A DNA stretch of 64,000 nucleotides, from the NCBI GenBank assembly GCA_964023275.1, contig OZ029914.1:12134341-12198340 (forward strand), written 5' to 3'. The stretch's first letter is position 1. Each line of letters begins with the position of its first letter. Shown here piece after piece: positions 55,870 to 64,000 of this stretch. This DNA comes from Norana najaformis. Taxonomy: Eukaryota; Annelida; Clitellata; Crassiclitellata; Hormogastridae. Below the pieces are notes generated by a model. That model was given only the letters and a program-made list of their open reading frames with translations. It was not told where the DNA came from and ran no database searches. The position numbers and the translations under genes are program-made.

Positions 55870-56796
55870 GTGGTCGTGAAAATTCTTCAAGCGTTGCATT
55901 AAAGCTCAACGCAAGGCGCCAGCTTATTCACGAGCGTTGAATGAAGTCAGTGGAGTTTTCCAAAGATGCCACGTGAAGAACAAAATCCGGTCCAGTTGCC
56001 AGAAGACCAGAGGGGAAACAGAGGTGCTGTCACGGTGGGTTGTGTTTAGGTTGAGAGAAATGGAAAGGCGGCGGGTTGGATGGGTCAGGGTAAGATTTCT
56101 ACAAAAGGTATGGCTTTAATTTGAATGGAACGCCTGTGGAGTAATAGAAAGAGGTACCAGAGACAGATACTAGTGAGTGAACGACAGAGGGGAAAGAAAA
56201 ACGGTTAACTGAGAGAGATCTTTTCCGAATTGAGGTAATGTGGTATATGGATCGGTTAGAGAAGATAAGACGAGTTGAAACTAAAGGACGGCAAATGTGA
56301 GGTAAGAGGAAGAACGGGCAGAGCTGGATGATTGGATGGTAAAGAGTTAGCGAAGATAACTTGGCTTGGAGTATTGCAAAGAGATATGAATGAACTTTGA
56401 AATGAATGCATTCTACAAATTTCAGCCAGTGTTGTGATAGAACTGATATGGTGATGCTTGAGTGTTTTGGTGAGAGTTCGGGCAAGTGAATTTTTGATGA
56501 ATTGAAGACGTTTAATTTGACTGGATTAAAGGTTAGCAAAGAAATGGAATCAAAATCGTCATGGTTGGAATATAATATATAGTAAAACCGGTAGAGACAT
56601 TTTTGAAATCGAGAATAGACCGAACAAGACGAAGGTCACGAATGTGATTGAAATAAGTGCGCAAGATGTGATGGGATTTAAAATCCAGAGATGTGGGTCA
56701 AAAATTGATGCCAAGTTTGTGAACAGTCGATTTAGACATGGAAATGAGAGTGGAAGAATTAGTTGATATAGGAGGATGGAAGAGTCAGAGATTTCC
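55870..56796 (-). pseudogene. LINE split by piggyBac, part 2: RT tail and 3' UTR
   Basis: On the minus strand EISDSSILLYQLILPLSFP, KMSLPVLLYIIFQP, VLSQHWLKFVECIHFKVH and IFSNRSIYHIT form the C-terminal half of an L2/CR1-like ORF2, in a few frames. The 3' UTR runs to about 55870. This part resumes the gene that breaks off at 59517. Confidence 0.75.
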
Positions 56797-56800
56797 TGAA

Positions 56801-59512
56801 CCCATATCAACCCATGATAGAAATTAATAGTTTCCTTCGCATATTTATGTGTGTCTAGACCCAAGACCACAGTAGTCATCAATATTCTCTAAAATGTTGA
56901 CAAATTATGAAAGAAGTGGTCAAAAATATGACCGTCAGTTTAAACTCACCCAAGCCACAACAGAATACGGACATGAACCTTGACTACAAAATAAAAATTC
57001 ACCCGGAACAGTTAAATCACTGTATGAAATGTTCTGAAAACAGTTTATATTTGAAATTATTTGAATTTGTTGCATGTCTACATAGACTTGTAGACCCGAG
57101 TTAATGCTAATTAAATGCATTATAAATGTTCAGACTTTGTTATGTCCAAGCGCTAACCACACTACTCACGGTCCAAAATTACTGGCAGTGGTATGCCTTG
57201 AAGCATCCCAGATGCTGCCCGACATTGCACTTCCCACAAGGAAAGACAGATGTGCCTTTGCACCCAGATGCAACGCATCGTCGTTGCGAGTCTTGGATGC
57301 TCCGGTGGCCACTAGCGTCGGTGCGGACTTCATGGTGGACATGATGATCAGCAGGAATGCGGGGAGGAGGAAGAGCTGTACAACACAGCATTTTTGACGC
57401 GACAAGGTTTGCATGTAGGCTATACCTGAAAAATTTTGCGCTGGAATAAAAGAAAATTATGCTCCGAAATTCCAGGAATTTTCTTCTGCGGATGGTAAAG
57501 CTGGAAAGCATTCTGAACAGCCTAATCGACGCAAAATTCGAAGGATGGGTCAATACCACTTTATAGAGTAATGTGGTATCATGTAGCAGGACAGATTTTG
57601 ATCGAAACGATCAACGCCACCCATGACTTGGTTGTATCGCTATACTTTAGGTTGGCTGGTGTCAAGTCTTTGTTTATGTCTTGTGGAAAATTGCATGTTT
57701 TTTTGTTTTTTCGCGCATATGTTGAAGCAACATAACAACCTTGCTGTCAGTCCAGCGAACCACACAGACTGCGGCTTTGAGGCCTAATACCACGTCACAA
57801 GAACCACGAGGCTCTTTCCTCATGTCTTCACTGCTTCGCAGAGGAGCTCCTTCAGTGCCATGTTTTCCTCCGCAACTAAGCGCAACAATCGGGGCTGGTG
57901 AACAGGTTAACAGATAATAATGTGATATGAACCACTAGGAAGCTTTGGCAAATCTTCGATAAGACTGCTGTCCACTTAACCACCGAGACCTAGATCTTTG
58001 TCAGTTGTGCCAGCATCTTGATATAGAAAGAAGCTTACGACATAGCCCACACGAGTGGCTAATACCCACATCTTGTAGCCGAACGTGAAGTGTTTGTCGT
58101 GAATGTTCTGTTTAGCGCCATGGCGGCCATAGTATGGCACCATACTTTCGTCAACACTAAGCATCTGTTCCGGTTGAAAGTTGGCGATGAACGCAGCATT
58201 GATGAAATCCAATAGAGGGCGGACCATCGCATATTTGATCCTCGAATCTGAGGCGTTTTTGTTGGCAAAGTGGATATTGCTCATGATGGAACTTAACCGG
58301 TTGCGAGACATTGCTCCAGATACCATCGTATTGTGAACATCACCATTGGCTTCCCAATGGCCGGTTGGGTAGAGGAGGCTTAGAGGCTTAAAGGCTTAGA
58401 TGAGGCTTGGGCAGAGGAGGCTTCCCATTGGCCGGTTTGTAAGAGAGCATATCTACTTATAAGAAGTATGGAAATAAAAAACTTGAGGGTCGGAACATGT
58501 AAATGAAGGTTCCCCTGGCCATGTCGAGAGGCATAGGCTCTGCTCTCCTTGCATTTTGATCCATCAACTCAGATGTGAAGAACAGTTCGAACAACTATAT
58601 TGAAGACAGCCGCATCGCAACTTTGGAGGAGGAACTTTCTGCGGAACTGAAATGGAATCAGTGTTCATAGTAGAGGTAATAGGTTTTGCTTTCGATTTCC
58701 TTTTTGACTACTTCGCAAGAGGAGGTTAAGCAAGTGGATTCTCTTCACCGTCCTCAACTGATTTGGAATCAGTGTTCTTGGTAGAGATTGTAGGTTTTGA
58801 TTTCAATATCCTCTTCTCTTCAGCGCTCTAAGTACTTTCCAATTCTTCCCCAGACCGAGTCTAATATCCCATCATGCCCTGCTAGAAGTTGGTTTCAACT
58901 GAGGTTATTAGGATCTCCACTAGCAACAAAATCATCGCCAGAATCCTCATCTGCTTCAGTACTGATGTTGATGGGAGGAAGTATTGAGATGTCGGTAACC
59001 AAAAACCTTTCGTCGTCTGAATCCTCCAACATTTGAAGGACTTCATGCAACTTGTTCCTGAAACAAACTCTGCTACCATTAGAGTATGTTCAAACCATAA
59101 TATAGGTAATTAATTAATATATTATGAACTTTTTCAGTATTTTATAATCTTCACCGCCAGGTAAATACAATAAAATTTCATGCTCGTTAACAGACAAGGT
59201 TGGAAAACCACCACCCTCCTGGGTCAGTTTAAACTGAGGGGACGAAATTTCTTATATTGTTCAATGTGGAAATTCTCGTTAAAATAACCACAATCACTAC
59301 CTTTATAAGCTTTATGCCAAAGTTTTTTCTTAACATACTAGTAAAATATCAGTTAGTACTTCTTATGTTTTCTTTGTTGAACTAAGTATGTGGATAATCA
59401 TACAAGCCAAGGAGTTACAGATAAAATAGCTAAGAATATAATGTGTAATACTACTGCCTAGAAAAAATCATTTTCTGTGTGTAAGTTTAAACTGACGCCA
59501 GCCACATATGGG
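56801..59512 (-). mobile_element. Decayed piggyBac-like transposon
   Basis: Ends read CCCATAT inward on both sides. The right flank is TTAA (59513-59516) and the left TGAA (56797-56800), i.e. the TTAA target of piggyBac with one mutation. Inside is a broken transposase on the minus strand. The two outer flanks are adjoining parts of one LINE (FLGLSD | EISDSS), which proves the insertion and fixes its limits. Length about 2.7 kb. Confidence 0.88.
57179..59079 (-). pseudogene. piggyBac transposase, multiple lesions
   Basis: Recognisable in order. N-terminal acidic region (DDERFLVTDISILPP, DSGDDFVASGDP) ends in a premature TGA at 58895-58897. The core at 58326-57976 has NRLSSIMSNIHFANKN, LSVDESMVPYYGRHG (first catalytic Asp) and FTFGYKMWVLATRVGYV. 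A later block MGGVDRFDQN lies at about 57600 (third Asp region). The C-terminal Cys-rich finger at 57290-57179 reads CKGTSVFPCGKCNVG...CFKAYHCQ. Several frame changes and stops separate these. A short local duplication (GAGGAGGCTTAGAGGCTTAA, GGCTTCCCA.TGGCCGGTT twice) lies at 58350-58440. It cannot make a working enzyme. Confidence 0.88.
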
Positions 59513-59516
59513 TTAA

Positions 59517-60175
59517 CTAATCTGATAGACCTAGAAAAATGAATTCAGTTTTGACATGGTCGAGGCAAAATAGGTTGCCTTTAGGGATCTGGCTGACATC
59601 ATCTAGCATATAATTGATGAATGAGAAGAATATGAAGAGTTGAGTGTCATCAGCATGAAGAATGCGATCTACTGAAAAGGAATCTTTGAAATGGCTCAAC
59701 GGCGTGGTGCACAAAGTGAAGAGAAATGGCCCTAGGAAGGAACCTCGAGGAAAACATAAGAGAGTGGGATTGGTTGCGAACAATAACTTGCAGTTTATAA
59801 AGAAAAGGAGCGGCGTGAAAAGTAAAGCTGAAATCAACAAATAGCAGTATCAGAGATGTCAAACCAGAAAGATAGTCGTTGAAGAAATAACTTGTGATCG
59901 ATGGTATCAAAAGCAGCAGAAATGTCTAGAAGACCGAAACCAGAGACTACCTGATAAGGCCTACTAATGGCAGATACTGTTTTATTGTGTAGAGAGACAA
60001 GCAGTGGAATGGTTTTAGTGAATTCAGATTTACATGTATTGAAAAGCGAGTTAGGAGAAAGGTAATCTTTCATTCGGGCAAGGACAATAAGTTCAGTTAC
60101 CTTCGGTAATAAATTAAGATTGGCGATAGGACACTTTTAGAAAGGTTTCTGAGGCAAACTTTGGAAGGCGTTGTA
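59517..60175 (-). pseudogene. LINE split by piggyBac, part 1: reverse transcriptase
   Basis: Minus-strand blocks LLPKVTELIVLARMKDYLSP, SLHNKTVSAIS, LLDISAAFDTIDHKLFL (motif A), PRGSFLGPFLFTLCTTPLSHF and ADDTQLF (catalytic), ending KTEFIFLGLSD at the TTAA. It is 5' truncated near 60175. Frames shift several times, so the LINE was old even before the piggyBac insertion or has decayed with it. Confidence 0.8.
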
Positions 60176-60179
60176 ATCA

Positions 60180-61199
60180 AAATGACCCTAACTCTTTCCA
60201 CAATAACCAGATGCAATCGACGTGTACTTTAGACCCTTCACTTGTCCTTGTCTGAGTTTGGCATTACCCTCTCATATCTCTTTGCAGACGTCCGCATTTC
60301 ATTGGAGTATGAAGGCTTAGATTAGACTACTTGTTGATTTTGCAGTGCTAGAGGTGATGCGGGGTGGGGTATTTTGATACTGCCGCATTGAGCAAATGGA
60401 CTGTAATTAATTCTGTTTGCCTTCTGACTGGAGCTGGTGTTTAAGGCACAAGCTATGAGCTAAAGCCTGTTTGTACCAAATTTAGATGCAAACTTAAGCA
60501 TTGAGCATAACCCTTCCTCTCTTGTCCGCATTTGTTTGCATTTTTGGTGACCCCCTCTCTATCTCTCCTTTGTCTTTGCTCAGCAGATATATATATATAT
60601 ATAACATGTTAACAAATGCATTACTTATTTATTTAATCACTTAGGATATCCTTAACTGACTACCCTTTAATATATAATAATATTAGGAAATGGGCAATGT
60701 TTACAGAAGAGGACGTGCAGTAGAGGACAGTGACTGAGGCTTACAGTGACGTTGTGCATCTGCTTGTATTGGTGAGTATAACTTTTGATGATTGAATGAT
60801 GACACAAGTAGGTTATGCAAAAAGATTTTGTTGTTTATATTATGTCTTAGCAGATTTCATTTTTCTTTCCATGGTCTCTGTACCGGCTTCTTATAAATGT
60901 ATCAATTCTTTCGGGCTACCACCGGCTGTACCCTTTGAAATATCTACCTTTGTGCCAGATTGTAACTTAAATCACTATCCCTAGAGGGCATGAACTCTTC
61001 TTCAAGTATAAGTCCTTGGGAAAGGGTACTTGTAAATGACTAAAAGTCTCTGTCAATATACATCTATCCCAAGTTTTATCTTATCAATCTCAAATGATGA
61101 ATTTGATCTTGATGAACAGATGGCTAGTTCAAACTAACTGTAAAGTTTAAAACAGTTTTATTATTGAAATAAACTATTAATTCAAGTGTTTCAGCTCGA
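60180..61199. other. No gene recognised
   Basis: Includes a short (AT)n run at 60585-60603 and TGCATTTGGCATTACCCTC-like words also found near 27805. The 62-codon frame at 60796-60984 has no motif. Confidence 0.45.
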
Positions 61200-62060
61200 T
61201 TTTACTAGCATCACTCTATAAATACCTCATACTACGACTGCTCAAGTCAACTACTAGGCTAGCTAAGTTAATTAAAAGAAGTAATTTAATTTCTTCCCTC
61301 CCGTCGATGAGCTCTTGACTTTCTAGGTCTCAATCCTTGTAAAGAATCGTTGATCTCGATTTATCGCTCTCGAAGAAATGCGCTTTACCAAAGCCCATCT
61401 CCAGTCCATCTCAAACGCTCAGAATGCAGATATGCAGACGATGGATATTCGCCATTTTCTTCATGTAACTTTCCGACTTCATTTTACGAAAGTTCGACGT
61501 AATTCCAGTTCACCCTATCCACCAACCGACGAAACAAAAGTGGCGTTGGTTTACTCTATCGTCAAAGCGCAAACGCATGTTGCAGTTCGCCTAATTAACT
61601 TTATCGAACAAAAGTTTCGTTGATACAAGTACATTCCGTTACGTGGATTACGAGTTTCTCAGTCCGATACGACAATCGCCGCTTCCGAGAACAGGTAACT
61701 TCCAAATTCTTTCGAAGTTCCTAAGCGCTAAAGAAACTTCTTACACGAATGACGACCGAAGTTAATGAACGTTCGTGCTCAAACACGCACGCACGCATAA
61801 CAAACGCATGTACGGAGATTTCGAAGGTGTTTTTCGACGTCTACACCAACATGCACTAAAAAACGTATCTCACTGACGGAACTCAGGAAAGCTCTTCTAA
61901 TACCGTAAAAGTCATTTTCCGCTAACCGTCTTCGCTGAACAGCGCATGACCATTTCCAAACGTCCATTTCAATCGTCGTCTGCTCGTGATATCAACAAAT
62001 GTTTAATTTTTAAATCTCCTCTGCCATATCAGATTAATCCTTTGTGAAATCGTTATATAG
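61200..62060. other. CpG-containing tract similar in style to 12620-13560
   Basis: Many CG dinucleotides (TTCGACGTAATTCC, CGATACGACAATCGCCG, ACGCACGCACGC) in an AT-rich setting, with CTCGAAGAAATGCGC near its start as at 12783. An 81-codon frame (61378-61623) is open but has no recognisable motif and no counterpart in the other tract. Function unknown. Confidence 0.35.
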
Positions 62061-62519
62061 GCTATAATCTGTAGTGCTGACGTGGCATAGTCCCATACGA
62101 TTTATTAGACCCATGTTCCTACTTAAGTTGGGCATGTTCTATAGTCTAGCTAATACACTTATATGTTGGTCTGCCTACCGAACTATACTAACTACAGCCT
62201 CTGCTCACAAATCTACTACTACAAACAAACAACACTAAACTACTATACACTAACTAAATAGGTAATTAAGCTTTTCTAAGCTTAGTTTAACAGATACAAA
62301 CGCGAATTAAAGGGAGGATCGCTACAGTCTCCAGAACATAAAATGCAAAAAATCTGGTCCTTTGAAAGAAACTGAAAAACTTGATAGATGTATATATCGA
62401 AATTCCGTGTTAATAGTAATATATTTGACGGTAACGATTTTTGTAATACGACTTAGAGGAATCTTGGTCGGTTAGCCTAATCTATTCTAATGCATTAGGC
62501 CTATCACCTTGAGAAGGGT

Positions 62520-62861
62520 TGACACTACAACTCTTGTTCTGTCTCGTACAAGGAGAGTGTTGGGTTCCGGAGCGTTATCGGTGCTGGTCCATGGCTTTGC
62601 AATTTGTTTTCAAGATCTACTCGTTCGGTCAGTTCTGTGATGCCATTCAGGTCTAAGCTAAAGAAGACACATCTCTTTCAACTGGCTTCCCTACCGTAGT
62701 CTGGTTTCTAGTTTCTCTGAGCCATCGGAATTCGACCCGGCTTCTCAAACGGTATATGGTTTTTGACTGCGATTTTCACTTCAAGCGACCATCGATCGAT
62801 GCCTTGAGCATTATGATGACGGCGCTATACAAGTCATTAGATTAGATTAGATTAGATTAGG
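62520..62861 (+). repeat. LINE 3' end with (ATTAG)n tail
   Basis: CGACCATCGATCGATGCCTTG, AGCATTATGATGACGGCGC and AAGTCATTAGATTAGATTAG at the end match 54770-54858 and 36281-36335. The preceding 300 bp carry decayed ORF2 tail residues (WSIFQFVFKIYSF, KKTHLFQL-like). Confidence 0.65.
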
Positions 62862-63249
62862 TGCTGAGCAGAAGATTGGGGCAAATGGTGAAGGAACGCT
62901 ACAGAAACCAAATGGAAATGCAAGGTTTGGTAGAAAGGATTAAAAGTTGTTCAATTTTAAATCATTTATAAGCAGCATAATGTGGCAGAGAATTTTTGAC
63001 AGCCAATTGCTATGATTGTTGTGTCTTGATAATGTACTGCCAGTTTCCAGTGGCATGAAAAGTTTCAAAGATTAGAGTCAACTATGAATGTATGGCTTTT
63101 CATTAAGTTTTTTGTGTGTCGCCTGAGTTGATTTTTATGAGAAACTGCTTGATATTTGTTGGAGTTTTGTTTTTCATTAGTAGTTTACTATTTGGATTTG
63201 GATTTTAGCTGCAATTTTGAGATTGTTTTCTCTGTCATTACTCCGTTGG

Positions 63250-63890
63250 CTTCTTGTCGCCAAAAGTTTATGAATAGTTAAAGCATATCTCTCTCGTTTC
63301 AAACAAAATTTCCTGTATGATTTGCTAAGAAACTGACAGAATGTGTACTAACTTTTCTCTTAAAATCACCTAAACATGATTTAGCTTTTCTTGAAAGTAT
63401 AATATAGTTTTATGCTGCAGCCAATTTTCTACCACTGAGTTGTCTACACTCACACACACATCTTTCTGGGCTAATATATGATGTCAGCAACAACGAATTA
63501 CAAAATGAAAAATTTTATGCTTATTACAAAGCAGCCTGTTTTTTGGAGTTATTATATTTTCAGTGTCATTTGCAATTCAAGGGATCTGATAACGTAAAAC
63601 AAATGTAAATTTAACGTAAATAACACAAAACCTGTCAGTGGATGAACATTTAAAGGGGGCTGCATTGGAGTGGTTGTGGATTTATGGGACTCTAGGCTTG
63701 CAGTGATCACAAGTGTCTCGTGCAATGTTGTCCTGAGCACCACCCAGACAAATTGAAAAACTTGGGTACTTTCACTCAGCCGTTTATGGCTAAATCTTAC
63801 AGCTGTTCATTATTCACTCTAAGATATGGACATAAGGCTAAACATTGGAACTGAACTTTCCGAAAATTTTCTCACGGCCGGTGCTAGAAT
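63250..63890 (+). repeat. Duplicated FAF2-downstream segment, copy 2
   Basis: Partner of 39020-39880 in the same orientation, 24 kb away, without the GGTCTTG-rich insertion. The sequence to the window end at 64000 shows no gene. Confidence 0.7.
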
Positions 63891-64000
63891 TAGTTAGCAG
63901 GTGGCAGGTTATTGTCATTTTAGCCAGTCTCTGAGAAACATTCATGGTTACATCTGTCGGTTTTGTTAACTGTGCTAATCAGTTATAATTTCTACGATTA

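Noticed and set aside
55140-59512. piggyBac left end at the TTAACCC strings near 55144 or 55176
   Set aside because: The LINE continuity across 56797/59516 and the matching CCCATAT tips place the left end at 56801 instead.

Overview
This is a stretch of animal nuclear DNA. It is AT-rich and intron-bearing, and most of it is transposable-element sequence. The support is split codons at GT/AG introns in a UBX-domain gene, CR1/RTE/L2-type LINEs with metazoan-style reverse transcriptases, piggyBac and Gypsy-class elements, tRNA-like SINE material, and many TTTATA(K)AGCGCC repeat ends. The LTR element has its integrase upstream of its reverse transcriptase, as in the Gmr1-like Gypsy group described from deuterostomes. 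An aquatic invertebrate, perhaps a deuterostome, is therefore plausible, but the species cannot be read from this window.

Host genes are few. The clearest is the 3' end of an FAF2/UBXD8-type gene (35976-38000, +, three exons). A C-terminal NHL beta-propeller exon lies at 29792-30715 (-), and a broken relative of its last repeat lies at 11732-11908 (+). An unrecognised 126-aa ORF sits at 88-468.

The most notable content is a family of DNA transposons present three times: 17407-19758 (+), 24024-26441 (-) and 48747 to about 50594 (+, right end lost). Each starts CACTGG, has a shared CRE-like plus TATA promoter module, and encodes one roughly 565-aa intron-less protein. That protein has an N-terminal Cys-rich region and a candidate DDE core (D264, D318, CFLC, HFLHSH, E513/E516 in the first copy). 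The second copy lies inside a ~180-bp tandem repeat. A neighbouring repeat unit supplies the empty site and shows a clean 3-bp TTA target duplication. The ends and target recall the CMC (CACTA/Mirage/Chapaev) superfamily. The protein looks like the kind usually deposited as 'uncharacterized', so linking it to a mobile element is the main discovery offered here.

Layout: 1-529 flank and unknown ORF; 543-5265 a full-length LINE (-) with 13-bp target duplications, ORF1 and a PHD-endonuclease-RT ORF2 with two lesions; 5.3-17.4 kb mostly decayed repeats; 17.4-19.8 kb transposon copy 1; 22.3-24.0 kb an RTE LINE fragment; 24.0-26.4 kb transposon copy 2 in a satellite; 27.8-28.5 kb a solo LTR; 29.8-30.7 kb the NHL exon; 31.3-34.6 kb a direct repeat around LINE and gag debris; 36-38 kb FAF2; 40.4-53.6 kb two copies of a 2.4-kb repeat with a truncated Gmr1-like LTR element between them and, inside the second, a LINE split by transposon copy 3; 55.4-60.2 kb a LINE (-) split by a decayed piggyBac element (56801-59512); 60.2-64 kb repeats, including a second copy of the FAF2 downstream sequence.

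Most elements are fossils. Copy 1 of the CACTGG family and the LINE at 0.5-5.3 kb are the ones closest to intact.
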